The notes below the pieces were generated by a model. The model searched no databases. It saw nothing but the letters and a program-made list of their open reading frames with translations, and had not been told where the DNA came from. Shown piece by piece: positions 11,778 through 23,359 of a stretch of DNA of 64,000 nt; positions within the stretch are counted from its first letter, which is position 1; each line of letters starts with the position of its first letter. The position numbers were made by a program, and so were the translations under genes. The DNA is from Pseudisothecium myosuroides (Eukaryota; Streptophyta; Bryopsida; Hypnales; Lembophyllaceae): the NCBI GenBank assembly GCA_951799445.1, contig OX637297.1:13268001-13332000 (forward strand). Reading direction: 5' to 3'.

Positions 11778-12925
11778 CATAGATGACAAGGGCTTTTTCA
11801 TATTGCTTCTCAAGCACATGAAGCTCAGCCAAAGCCTGCCAACAACAATCCACCCAAACTTATTGCTTAGGAATACCCTTGACAGAACAAAAAGTACATC
11901 AGTACATGACACTAAAAAAATGGCCCAATCGAGATTGTCGACTACCGGTAACAAGTTCAAATCATAGATATACAACTGAACAAATCAAGATTTATTGCAT
12001 GAACATTTTCATGCATCAGTCTATACTTGTTGCATAACATTGCTTAGTTCCAATGAAAGTATGAAGTTCTCCAAGCTAGAGGATTCAAGCAACATTAAAA
12101 TAACTACACATGAAAAGGTGTCCAATCATAACTTCAAAAAACAACAAAAATAGAGTAAATACCTCCTTTAGTGCTGGTGACTTTGAGCTAGTGCTAATTT
12201 GTAGTTGAATAGGAGCAATGATTGTTGGAATTGAATGCACAGCAAACAACCATGTCTTGATAGAAGTGAGCAACTAGTCATGGTATGCTGGTTTGTAACC
12301 ATCAAATTTAGCACCAACTGCAAAAACATTAGCCAGTGGAATAATATGAGGTCAAATACATAAAGAAGTGAAAACTTCGTAAGTTGAAACCATAAAAGGA
12401 AAAATATTCTTTTCTGTAATCATAAAAAGTTAAACATCACTTGGTCTATGTCAAGGATACAACAAGTAAATGCAACTCGGTTCCGTGAAGAGCACATAAC
12501 CTTCAAATCAATCCTATCATCAGACAGGTATTGAGACCAATAGATGATGGGATGAAGAAAATGACAACCTCATATACAATATCTTGAAGCTACCCACCTA
12601 TTCTCACAAGCAGAACATGACATCTAATTATCTTGATAGTCGCAGAAACGAACAAATTATTAGTAAAACTATGACATATATCAAATATGGGAAGACTTCA
12701 GTAGCATTTCTGCCATCATTTTACTACCCATGATGTTGAACTCAAAAGATATATATTTTCTTCTTCAAGGTCACCAGGCACTAGGAAAACAATACGGCAG
12801 TACCAAACCATGAACTAGCCTTTCCCATGCTCCAATAGAACCTCTCAATAATTTAGGACATAGCTCTATAGCTTTATTGTACTGGCGCTCTAAAATTAGA
12901 TGGTCCAGATATCTAGAGCCCACAT
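11778..12925 (-). pseudogene. VPS41: VPS41-like exon group (vacuolar sorting, HOPS subunit), fragment
   Basis: Three minus-strand exons match the C-terminal helical repeat region of plant VPS41. Exon near 12925-12810 gives YLDHLILERQYNKAIELCPK then LLRGSIGAWERLV. Exon near 12317-12166 gives SIKTWLFAVHSIPTIIAPI then SPALKE, ending at a GTATTT donor. Exon near 11840-11778 follows a GGCAG acceptor and gives ALAELHVLEKQYEKALVIYV, ending at GTACTG. VPS41 is the HOPS-complex subunit acting in vacuolar membrane fusion. The middle exon has an in-frame TAG after AYHD. The N-terminal WD40 part and C-terminal RING are absent, so this is a fragment. The cyclophilin-40 exons lie immediately upstream on the same strand. 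Confidence 0.72.
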
Positions 12926-13240
12926 GATATATATCCCCATAGCAAACATAAATTAAGGTATTCCATCAATTATAAAAGATCAATCATCAAAATCTTGAGT
13001 ATTCTATGATCAATATGGTTGCTAAATTGGTATAATAGGTCCTCAATTTGGTTAAGACAAACCTCAATTTAATTGGGCATCATTACATAGGATTCACCTT
13101 CAATCCAAGACTTAATACAATGAAGATATTCAACAAAAGACAACTATTGCCATAAAATGGCAAGATTTAGTTCAAGTCAAAGATTTAGTCCCCCGTAGAT
13201 GTTAAAACACTGTACTTCAGAGAGTAAAGGATTCACTTAC

Positions 13241-14059
13241 GGTTGTTTAATTTAATGTTTGAGGCTTTAGTGAAGCTCATCAGTGCTGAATCGATGTCAC
13301 TCATCGCTATATGAGCCTGCAATTCCAAAAAAATTGAGTGCTGCTTCAAGGAATGCAATTCTTCACCATAATAATATAATTGATCTGATTTCTATCACAA
13401 TGGTAATACTTTAGGCCAACAAATCCCAGGAATTATAAATGAAGCCCACAACTTCTAAATAATGCTTTCCCATAGAGAGAAACTGACTCGGCCTTGACGA
13501 AAAAGTGCTTTGACATTATCAACTCCAGTTTGCATGGCATATTTAGAGTCAGTTAATGCACCTTGATGATCTTCAAGTTTCAACTTGCAAGCCTGTCACC
13601 GGAACCATAAACTACATCAAGAACCGCAGTAATATACCCTAAATTTTTTGTTGTGAAAACAAACGATTACTACATCTTGCCATCACACCATTTGTAGCTT
13701 TAAAAAACTATCACTTTAATAAATTTTGGAAATAGCATTGTCAATTATTTAAGCTGAAAAGTTTGACAACATTCTCACAGCACTATTGGTCAGTATCAAT
13801 GACTTCATCTTGCATAGTAAATTGCTTCTTGCTGCAAAAGCCACAGACATTATAGTGGCAGCTAGGAGACTAAAACCAATTAAGTCACCTGTCACTTGTC
13901 ACCTGTCACCCAAAAGGACTTACAATACAAAACTTAAGAAATACCACCTTTGTAAAACATCAACAATTTACCTTCCTCAATCTCCTCTTTCTCCCAACAT
14001 ACATCTAGGTACCGTAAAGCCTTTCTATACTTCCTGAGTGCGGTCTTGTAATCTCCTTT
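13241..14059 (-). pseudogene. CYP40: Cyclophilin-40 TPR exons without the PPIase domain
   Basis: Four minus-strand exons with consensus borders and compatible phases: 14059-13972 (GDYKTALRKYRKALRYLDV then CWEKEEIEE), 13831-13779 (RSNLLCKMKSLILTNSA), 13592-13488 (ACKLKLEDHQGALTDSKYAM then NVKALFRQGR) and 13316-13241 (AHIAMSDIDSALMSFTKASN). These match the TPR region of plant cyclophilin-40 (SQUINT type), an Hsp90 co-chaperone. No stop or frameshift occurs across about 107 codons. The N-terminal cyclophilin domain and the C-terminal tail after the third TPR are not found nearby; upstream, the TG..CA element at 14175-17620 and then UFD2 exons follow. It could be a captured fragment or a gene cut by rearrangement. 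Confidence 0.78.
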
Positions 14060-14460
14060 CTGTTTGGAAAGATGCACACAGAATTACCAATGCTTCAAGG
14101 ACACCCACAAGAACACAATCTCCAACAGCAAAAAAAGAATGGTCAGAGGATGGAATTGAAGATGCTACTCAGGCTGTGGGAGTACGTAACCTCCAAAACT
14201 CTAAAATAGCGCATAAGTAGGGGTAAAGATAGGAGAACTTTTTCAAATTTTGCATAAGTATAGGGAATTAGGGACCAAAAACTAGAATTAGAAATTAGTT
14301 CATTTCTAGAAAAGATAAAACTCTAATTAGGGTTATGCAGTCATCCGGAACCAGTAGCCGGAAAGCCGGAAAGTTTCGGATTGTAGGAACCTACTGCCTA
14401 GGTTCCGGCTAGAGAACTTATGGGAACTTTGTCGGGTCAAGAACTTAGGGTTCCGACAAG

Positions 14461-14468
14461 TATATAAA
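14461..14468 (+). promoter_or_regulatory. TATA box upstream of element ORF (copy 1)
   Basis: TATATAAA lies about 150 bp before the expected ORF start, in a conserved block (RACTTAGGGTTCCGACA before it, CCCCACCGCCAGCCT after it). Copy B has the same block with a degenerate TACTTAAA at the same place. Confidence 0.55.
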
Positions 14469-14586
14469 CCCCACCGCCAGCCTTATTCTTCCTCTTTTCT
14501 CCGTGATTCACCGCGCGTGTATTTTAGTGAGTGAAAAAGTGGTGAGTTAGAATCGCATTAGGGAGAGAAAGGGAGGCCGGTGCCGT

Positions 14587-16528
14587 TTGCACCGGAATGT
14601 TTTAGGTGGCGGTAGTCATGGCCGAGGGCAGTCAACCCCGGAGGCCGCAGCGGTGACAGCTCGGATAATCAATCCGGGTATTCCTTCCAATCCGGACCGC
14701 CTCCTCGAGTTGGAAAAGGATCTAGAGATCATGGGGTGTCTAGGGTTTTTGCATAGGCCCTGGAACGTCCGAAGTGAGGGAATGATTGATGAACTCATTT
14801 TCGGAGTTCCCAATCAGTACTAGTTAATCATTAGAAGTCGTCCTAAGGCTTGGACCCCAGAATTGTGGGCTAAGGTGTACTTTGCCCCAAACAGAGGATC
14901 CAGAATAGCCACCTGGTCGGACAAGTTCACGACCAACTCGATCCGAAGGAGGGTTACGCCGCGAGTGATTGTACGAGTCCCTGGAACCAGCAGCTACTCG
15001 AGTTTCTCAGTCCGATCCTGTATCCGGAAAAGCCCACCCGAATCACAGTCACTGTAGCAAATACAATATTTGGAGCTCTAGGGGATAGGGAGAACCCAAC
15101 TCCTAGACCTGTCAGTTGGGGGGTGATCATTCACTCCATAGTGGATAAGTTAGCGGGCAACTTTGCTAGTAAGAAGTCCAGTCCAATTAGCCCCTACCTC
15201 TTCCACCTTTATCATTTGGAGGAGATGCTCAGCGACCCGGAAATAGTCCTGTACCGGAAGGGGGAAAGCCTCCGGAAGTACGGACTCTCCCCGGAAGATG
15301 AACCGGATCATTCTGATTCAAAGGAAGAAGAACCGGAACAAGAGTATAGATCGCCCAGCAATCCCGGAAAGCGCCGGAAATCCACTGATCCGGGTGCTTG
15401 AGGGAAGCAAGTAGCCAGAGAGATGGAGCAACCCCAAAACCCACTATCAAAATTGGATCAGTTCGAGGCCACCATTAGTTGGCTGAGGGCCACCAAGGAG
15501 CAGAATGAGAGGATGACAGCTCTGATCCGGAACGTGTGCGGAAATTAGGCGTGACGGACAAAGCCCAAATTCTGGATGCACTGACCCAAAGGCCGGATCT
15601 AGAAGTGGTACGTCAGTTGGAAGGATGGATCCTGGCCTTGGAGCAAGAACAGGACCACTTCCGAGAGCATGCCGGCTGGGCAGAAAGGGAGATGAACGTC
15701 GCCAACAAGAGAGTGACGGAAGCCACGGACCTTGTCCGGAATGTGAGGGAGCTGATTGATCAGCCGGTGGATATGCTCACAAGGGCCACTCTCTGGAATT
15801 CCCAGATGGTGAAGGAGGGCCACATTTCCGGAACAAAGGTGGTCACCATCTTGGTCGACTTTGAAGTCCGGATCAAGACGATGTTGAAGGAGGTATGCCA
15901 GCTATTAGGTAGTCTCGATCCGCTCTCAGGGTTAGACCAAGGGGTCTTTGATCTGCCGAGTACAGAGTTTCACGACGGAGGGGCACAACCACATTCCTCC
16001 CCAGCCAAGATTTGATCTGTGGCCGGAACATCATCAGCCATAAAGAGGAGTTTGCAAGTTTGGCAGCTTTCGGAATCCATATCGGATCCGGAAATGACCC
16101 CGCAGACCACTCCAGTGAAGAACGTGTGTCCAGTTGCGCCAATTGAAAGACAAGTGTCGATGAATCTCTTCCCTCCCATTCTGATTTCTTCCAGTTTGGT
16201 TATGCAAGAGCTACTCGGAACTATGCAGAATCCGGCCCAAACCGATCCGGGAAGATTTACTTACATGCGACAACCTACTTCCCTTCCACCTGCCAATTTT
16301 GTGGACCTCACGCAGCCAAAGGGAAGGAGGAGACGGCTCCTTAAGGACAACGAGGAAGAGGAGTCTGAAGAGGAGGAGGTGGAAGCGACTCTACAACCTC
16401 AGTCGGAGGAAGATCTTCACCCTCCCCGGACCCGATCAAAGACGAGGACTACCCCGCCCGAGAAACTAGTCGCGTCGTCGCCCAAGGGCGGAACTTCGCA
16501 AAGAAATCCCGGAAGGGTAAATGACTAG
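14587..16528 (+). pseudogene. Element ORF, copy 1, disabled
   Basis: Reading frames across the interval reproduce the protein of the intact copy at 24111-26009. N-terminal block: DLEIMGCLGFLHRPWNVRSE. Middle: SSPISPYLFHLYHLEEML. Coiled-coil region: LEQEQDHFREHAGWAEREMN. Helical block: VTILVDFEVRIKTMLKEV. Acidic then basic tail: EEEESEEEEVE and RTRSKTRTTPPE. It is interrupted by TAG at 14821-14823, a 1-bp deletion near 14943, TGA at 15399-15401, a frameshift between 15401 and 15536, and TGA at 16013-16015. This is the most decayed of the three full-length copies, implying the oldest insertion. Confidence 0.82.
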
Positions 16529-17850
16529 TTAGGGCTGTAGTTATGATGGTTAGGATTTTGGCCGGATAGTTAAGTTCCGGATGTGGGGCCCAAGGTTCCG
16601 GACTTTTAAGGTCAACATCTTTCCGTTTTTCAAAGAACGGTCGGTTGGATTGTTGCCTTTTTGCCTTTTTGCCTTTTTGCTTTTTTGTGTGGGCCGTTTG
16701 GGCCTCCTTTTTGTTGGTTTTTAAGGGTAGGCCGGCTTGTTGGCCTGTCATTCCTTTCCTTGTCATTTAATTTGAGCATTCAAGAGATCACCTTGTGGAT
16801 CATTTTCTTGCGTATCGCGTCTATGGTCACTTGTGTGTAAGTGAGAGTGTGCAAGGGGGGAGTCCAGATTCTTTGATAATCGGATCCGACTAAGGTATTT
16901 TATGGAAGAGTTTAAGATTTGCAAGTGAGAAGCTGTGCGTGGTGCCTTTAAATTGCCGGAACGGGGATCTGGTGGAGGTCCGGGAGTGGCCAGGGAGCAA
17001 GTCCAGAAGCCTAGAGCAGTTCCGTGCGGAGATCAGTGACCGCCAGAGGAATATTTCCACCCATCGGAAGGTCTGCCAACCTTAGGAGCGATCGATAGCG
17101 AGAACGTTAACCCTTAGTTCCGGAAGTCAGAGATCCGTCATTGTAGTAAGGAGGACCTAATGCTACCCTGTGTGACCAGCTTTCCGGGTGTTGAATCCAA
17201 AAGTTGTGAGGGTGCCACCCTGCTTACTCAGCTAGTTATTTTCTTGGGTTGTGCTTTGTTTGTGTTGAGAAAAGAGAGTTTGTATGAGATTCAAGAGTAG
17301 TGAAGTTCCCTATCCCTTGGAAAGAGCAAGTGAAGATCCTCTGAGGATAAAACAGAGGTACCAAAAACCGTGGAAGACGGATAGTCAGTACCCAGGTGCC
17401 GAAGCAAACTGGATCTAAGAGAGATTCCGGAAAGAGGTAACTTCCGGAAGAGAGTTTGTGAGTTGGACGGATCACCCTCCGGGTGGTCAAAATCCAGAAA
17501 CTTAAAGGTTTAGGAGAACTAAGATTGAGATAACATCCGGAATTCCCTGGGACGATATTTCGTGTCATCTTACCACATTTTTGTGTTAAGGATACTTATG
17601 CCTAGATTACGCGTATAACACAGGCAATGCTAAAGACGTGATAACCAAATTCATATTAGAACAATGAAGTTTTGTAATCACCTTAAAATACTTGTAGTTC
17701 TCTACAATGTATCAGGTCAAAAAACCATGCGATATTCCCCAACATTACCTTGCAATGGTATTAAAAAATTGTGAACACAGTAACAGAGCTACAGAAGTCT
17801 CTTAGAATCAGTTGTCTACAATAGCCACACTACGTGTGTAGACTGCTTAC

Positions 17851-18521
17851 TTGCATCATAGATTTGAATTCTGAAAGGGCCTTGACAAGTCCCAAATTGA
17901 GTATTCTCGCTGTCAGAAAGAAGCATTTGTAGATGAATGTAAACTTTACATTGTCCGACAATGCAAAGGCCATAGACTTCAGTGGATAAGATTGCAAACT
18001 ATCTGTCATTGAAGTGGAAGCTTCCTCCACATTTAAACGTCACGTTTTTCCCTACTCTTGAAGTTGCTGTATTTGGCAAAACCCTTCAGTACAATCATGA
18101 TTGCGATTGTCCACCCATTTTGCCAAGTCCTCCAAAGTGGCGAGCTTTGTCGTCAATCCACTGCCAGCAAAATTATATTAGACGCACAATCATTACTAGC
18201 AAGATTGTGACCTCATGACTGCAACAAAGCAAATGGAACTTTCGCATAAACGACTACTTCAGCAAAGTTTGTCGTTGTTGGAAATAGTTGAAACCTTTGA
18301 AGAGACAATGAGAATTTTGAATTTGCATCGCACATCAAAAACAAAACGTCACCCCCCCCCACCCCGTACCTGAAATCCAGACGACCTCCTTGAAGAACGT
18401 AGTGAGCATCAAGTTTATCCCTCTTACTTGAAGAAGCATCCAGGAATGGTTCACAAAGTTTGAGCATGACTGCGCTCAAGTTCACAAACATTCCATTGCT
18501 TGCAACATGTAATGGATTTGC
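17851..18521 (-). pseudogene. UFD2: UFD2-like (ubiquitin conjugation factor E4) exon pair
   Basis: Minus-strand exon 18521-18370, after a TTTTCAG acceptor, gives ANPLHVASNGMFVNLSAVML then KLCEPFLDASSSKRDKLDA and ends at CAG/GTACGG. The next exon begins at 18160 in the matching phase with SGLTTKLATLEDLAKWVDNR and later gives YKCFFLTARILNLGLVKALS before a GTAAGC donor at 17850. These blocks match the core of plant UFD2/UBE4, a U-box ubiquitin chain elongation factor. The second exon contains stops (after IQQLQE) and a frameshift near 18040, and no U-box or N-terminal exons are seen. It is therefore a dead fragment. Minus-strand neighbours downstream are the copy 1 element and then cyclophilin-40 exons. 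Confidence 0.74.
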
Positions 18522-18529
18522 CTGAAAAC

Positions 18530-20318
18530 ACTAATCCAAATCAGGTTTACTAAATAGTCATTTGACTCCTACACTGCATGAATTTGCACTAGCACTCAAC
18601 ATCGAATATCAATTTTCATCAAAAGCACAATGCTTATAAGGTTATAGCTTAGGATTCCACACATCGATGAGAATAAAACATGATTGAAAGTCAGAGAAAA
18701 TCTAAAGTTGGCTATGATTAGCATTCTTCAGCACTCCATGGCTGCCATTGAAGAAGCAGCAGAGGGCTTGGCAATGGCGGGTTTGGCAGGTCCCATGGGC
18801 TCCGCCTCTGAGTTCATGCAAACTATTGATTGAATGAAACAAAGTTAAGCTCTCACTACTTTTTAAAAACTCTCACCTGTGCAAGCCATAAACCCTGATT
18901 CAATCCCAACGTTTCCAAGCAATTCTCAGTGCAAGCAGTGCAACCCTGAGTGAAACCCCAGCTTCTTGAGCTCAAATCCCAAGACAAACTTTCACGAGTA
19001 ACTTACATTTGAGTGCAAGCCCAAACTCTAGAAGGTGGCGGCAGCCGCTTGCCAACACATTGCGACCGATAAGCATGTCGAGGACAAAGAAGCTACAGGA
19101 CAATATTCTCTTGATTTGGCCATTTGGGTCCTCGCAAAGCCAACTGGCCCCGCACAATGCTTGCAAGCATCAAAAAATACTTTAAAAAGTCTTTGCTGCA
19201 TTAAATGCTGGGTCTTTGCAACATAAAATACTGTTAAATAATTTAGAAAATGGAATTGGGAGGACCCAACATAGGATTTGCAACCAATTAAGTTGTCTTC
19301 TGCAACCCGCCCATGGCCAAAAAGCATTTCTAGACTTTACCTTCCCCAAAACTCCTATTCACTGCGACCTTCTAGAAATCTCTCCGGTCTTTCAGTATTT
19401 TCATATTGATTGGTCTTGTTGAAAAGCACCCCTCCTGTTGTAGTGAGAATAGTAATCATTTGCCAAAACTTGACAAAGAATTGCTTGAAAAATATATTGC
19501 CCGAGGCTGTGAGCCTTATTTGTCTTTGTGACCCACCAAACATCAGAATGTTAGTGCGTCATAGACAAGGTGTCTTAAGCTACGCAGCAACTTGCTATCA
19601 TTATTCACAGACAATACAAACCAAATAAGATCAAATTAGCAAGTAAAGGCAACTGCAAAACTACTATCCCAACTCATCATATTGCCAAAAATAACCTGTG
19701 TGGCAGCCACCGATTCCAGTGTTCAATAAGGGATTAGTAAACAGCACATCATTGTAGACTGTCTTTTGAGTGATAGTCAATCATAGGTGCATTTTGTGAA
19801 AACCACACATAAGTTACAAAAGGGGTACACATGTCACTTTCACATTGGTCGTCAAATTTTTTAGAAATTTTGAAAGGGATACACGTGTCATTTTCTAATA
19901 AATGTAAAACTTCCAAAAAATCACAGGAACTATAAAAAATCAGAACTAGCATGCAATCCATTGTCCACAGCACTCTCCAAGAAAAAATTGATTGTGTATC
20001 TGCATATCAAACGCAAAAGATTTACATTCTTAAATTTTACTTGAACTCATAAAACTTTCAATCCTATATCCAAACCCTAATTTTATCAAATAAAAAAGTT
20101 GTGTATATGCACATCAAACCCAAAAGAATTACACACATGAATTCTTCTTGAACTCGCAACTCTATTTTCCAAACCCTAATTCAATAAGAGCACATTCATA
20201 AAAAGGAAACACTACAAACAACCTCTTGGATTTCTTATCCATAGCACAACACCCTAAAGAGAAGCCAAAATTGAGCACCTGCACCCTCACAATACTCTAA
20301 AGCTAATTCACAACTTGT
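18530..20318. other. Gene-poor interval upstream of the UFD2 fragment
   Basis: No exon could be assigned. Short open frames at 19028-19422 on both strands overlap and look incidental. A phrase of the type CCAAACCCTAATTYNAT occurs near 20070 and 20170. Confidence 0.35.
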
Positions 20319-20553
20319 CACCGTGTTGCAATGTGAATTTTTGGTTTTTGTAAGTTATCTAAACCTTGGAACGGAAACCGTGATCTGGGATCCGGAATTG
20401 AGCAAGAGGTAACGGAAAACCGGAAATTAACTACGGAACGGAATAGGTGACAATCCGGATTTGATCTGAATCTAAACCGGATTAGAATTGGAGCGGATCT
20501 GAGTTGGAACGGATTGGGTCAGGAACGGATTTGGTCATGATGACAGATCAGAC

Positions 20554-20561
20554 TATAAATA
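20554..20561 (+). promoter_or_regulatory. TATA box upstream of element ORF (copy A)
   Basis: TATAAATA lies about 270 bp before the ATG at 20834, inside the element and in the same relative place as the box of copy 1. Confidence 0.5.
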
Positions 20562-20833
20562 GGCTGACCAATCCAGTTGCCACTCTTTTTCAAATTTCTT
20601 TTGTGGAAATCGCTCTCCAGCGCATACTTAGCTTCCTTCTCCAGCGATTTGCTCCCTTGTTCTGTGAGTTTGTGTGTGCGTGTGTGTGTGAGGGCGCGCA
20701 GCGCTTTAGTGTTTGTTGCAAGTTTAGAGGTATTCCGGTTGAGATCGGAAGAGCGAAGGTGAGAAACGAGACGTGCGGCTAGGAGGGGGAAAGGTAGCCT
20801 CAGTCAGAATCCGGTTTAGCACAGCTCGTGTCC

Positions 20834-22602
20834 ATGCCTCAGCTCCGCAAGAGTAGAGCAGGGCCGTCCAGTTCCTCCGCAGTAGAAGTTAAACTCCGGA
20901 AGGTGTGTCCGATTATTCCAGCAGACGAGAAGGAAAAGGACAACCTGATAGAGGATCTGGCCAAGATGGGTTGCGGAGGACTGATCGATAAACCCTGGGG
21001 GTTTAGGGAGGAGCGGATGATTCGAGAGCTGTTGGAGAAACTCTCGAATCAGTTCGACAAGACCATCCGCGGAATTCCGGGCAGTTGGACGGAAGAGATG
21101 TGGAAGGCCGTGTACGAATTCCGGTCAGGAGGTCGAGGGATGGCCACCTCGAAGGAGGGTTACACTCTGGGGAAGTTCCGATGCACGGTGGACTCGAAGG
21201 ATGGGCATGCGGTCGCGGATTGTTTGGACGACCGGCATCGAAACCTTCTACAGTTCCTGGTTCCGATCATCCACCCGGAGAAGCCGACGAGGGTGACCAT
21301 TGCCATCGGGAACCTGATTTTCGGAGCCCTGAGCGGGGAACGGAAAGTAGACTTGGCCAGGATCTTTTCCGATCTGGTCAACCGTCTGATTCCGAAGATC
21401 GGAGGAAGTAGGCCGACTCCGTTGAGTCCCTACATCTTCCATCTTTACAAGCACAATCAACTCCTCACGGATATGGAAGAGAAGGAGTGGAAGACTCATG
21501 AGTCACTCCTGAAGTATGGGGAATCGGAATCGGAAGAAGAAGAACAGGAGGAAGTATCCGATTTCGAGGAAGAAGAAGAAGAAGAGGAGGAGCAACACCG
21601 ACCGTAGCACAAGCGGCAGAAGACGACGCCTCCTCACCGGAGAGGAACTCCAACCCCTCCGGATGAGACCTCCAACCTTGGGAAGAAACCGGTTTCTGAA
21701 GAACTGGGTCCTTCCGGATCGGATCCGACGGATCCGTTCAACCAGCTGATCAACATCCTGAGCGATGTGCGAGCAGACTGGACAGTGAAGAAGCTGATTC
21801 TGAACCAGATCAGCGAGCTGGTGGGAGCACCAGCGGATAGCAACCTCGCAGGAGTGGTTGTAGAATTCATCTCCAGCCCGGATGAGATCCGGAAACAAGA
21901 AGCGGAGATACGACGACTCCAAGAGGAGAACGAGTCGTTGAAGACGGAATTGTTGTTCCTCAAGGAGGACATGGCTACCACACGGGAGATGGCGGAGGCT
22001 ACCCGGAAAGTAGCCGAGGATGTGAAGGCCACTTTTGGGACAACCGGAGAGGCCATCACCAAGTCCAAGCTGTTTGACGAGGGAGTCCTCAAGGCGAAGA
22101 AGATATCCAAAACCAGGTTCGTCCGGATCTTGACGGACTACTCCGAGAAAGTGGAATTGGTGATGATGGAAGCGCGAGAAGCTACAAACCGGATGGAGGA
22201 GAGCAGCCGGAAGCTGAACGGAGTGACGTTGTCACGGTCGTTCCATCTGTCCGACCTTTCAATGCCCGGGTCTTTTCCGAACGTGAGCATTCAGACGGAA
22301 GGAAAGGAGGGGACTCCCCAGTCAAAGAAGAGTGGGAGGAAGCTCGCGCACACCATCAACTTGGATTCGTCACCGGATCTCCTAGAACGTGAAACCGGGG
22401 AGCGGAACCGAACCTGACGGACGTCTTCGAACAACTTGGAACGGACCCGCCTAGAAGTCCCACACTGAACCCGGGGCAGGATCAAGGTATGGATCTGACC
22501 CCAGATCAGGGTGAGGATCAAGATCAGAGCGTGGACCAAGGCGAAGACCAAGTTATGAACGAAGGAACGGATCAAGGAGTAGATCCGGTTATGATAGGAT
22601 AG
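20834..22602 (+). pseudogene. Element ORF, copy A, one stop and one frameshift
   Basis: A single frame from ATG 20834 to TGA 22415-22417 is broken once, by TAG at 21605-21607 after a Glu-rich run. Conserved blocks: DNLIEDLAKMGCGGLIDKPW, MIRELLEKLSNQFDKTIRG, HPEKPTRVTIAIGNLIFGAL, TPLSPYIFHLY, a coiled coil with EIRRLQEENESLKTELLFLK, SKLFDEGVLKAKKISKTRFV and RILTDYSEKVELVMMEAREA. After TGA a shifted frame continues (LTDVFEQLGTDPPRSPTLN) to TAG at 22600-22602; the paralogue at 53046-53723 has this end in frame, so the frameshift is real. The subfamily differs from copies 1 and B at about half of residues. Function unknown; the coiled coil and charged regions suggest a multimerising nuclear or RNP-type protein, which is inference. 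Confidence 0.8.
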
Positions 22603-23359
22603 TTAGGATTTTAGTTGTAAATATTTGTTAGTTAGGACCGGACCGGATTTGATCCGGTGTGTCTGGTCTGGATCGGATGTTTTCCGGTCTGGCCGGCTCG
22701 GCAGGGACCGAAAGTTCCGCGCGGACTTTCCGGGCCCCTTTTTGTTGACTTTTGAGTTTTAAAGTGTATATAGTCAGTCTATTTTACTGAATCGAAACAT
22801 GTTAAGGAAATGTAGAGTAACGTTTTACATTTTGAATACTTCCCATTTATTTTGATATTCGGTGACACTAATGAAAAGAGCGCCGAATCGACCTTTATGT
22901 ATACGTTGTAGTAAAATGGTAGTGGTGTATTTAAGCAGAAAGTGTCAATTATAACAATAAATCCGTTAGATTTCATAGTTTTGATTTTCTTGAGAACCGT
23001 GTGATTGTCAGAGATTTCAAACACTTTTTGTAACCGCCTTTTATTTATCACCTTCATCAGAACCAGAGGACCTTATAGTTTCACTTTCTATGTCTTCCAG
23101 GCAATTAGAGTTTGTTTTACGTTAGTTAGTGTATTGGGTTGTTGTTCCCTATTATGTGAAGGGAGATTGTAAGAGATTATTACATAGGACATGTGTTGTT
23201 GTTGAAGACTTTGAATAGCTAAGTATGTTTTCTTTTTGGTAGAGTCAATGTCTTTAGAAATATCATCTTAAGGTAGAATGGATGAACAGTAAATAGTGCG
23301 GAGGCAATAGAGAAGTATTAAGATGCTCATTGTTTAGAGATGTATGTGTGGTAAATCAA

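Larger units (their letters stand above)
14175..17620 (+). mobile_element. TG..CA element (solo-LTR-like), copy 1, with 5-bp target duplication
   Basis: The element starts TGTGGGAGTACGTA and ends TTACGCGTATAACA. The 5 bp CAGGC occurs at 14170-14174 and again at 17621-17625. TG..CA ends with a 5-bp duplication are the hallmark of LTR retrotransposons and solo LTRs. At 3446 bp it matches the sizes of two other copies in the window (about 3.48 kb). A TATATAAA box at 14461-14468 precedes the ORF. About 1 kb of conserved non-coding DNA follows the ORF. It inserted between the UFD2 and cyclophilin-40 exon groups. CCGGA is strikingly frequent throughout. Confidence 0.85.

Noticed and set aside
14038..14220. 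60-codon plus-strand ORF crossing the start of copy 1
   Set aside because: It spans the insertion border and overlaps the cyclophilin-40 exon on the other strand, so it is accidental.
18351..18365. C-rich run (CCCCCCCCACCCC)
   Set aside because: Short homopolymer in the intron of the UFD2 fragment, not evidence of a G-quadruplex element or telomere.
20577..20782. ORFs in the leader of copy A (CVRVCVRA type)
   Set aside because: They lie just after the TATA box in a GTGTGTG-rich leader and have no counterpart in copies 1 or B.
21503..22110. Long minus-strand frames opposite the copy A ORF (139 and 158 codons), and similar ones at 24694-25801
   Set aside because: They are antisense shadows of the conserved plus-strand frame; biased codon use leaves the opposite strand open.
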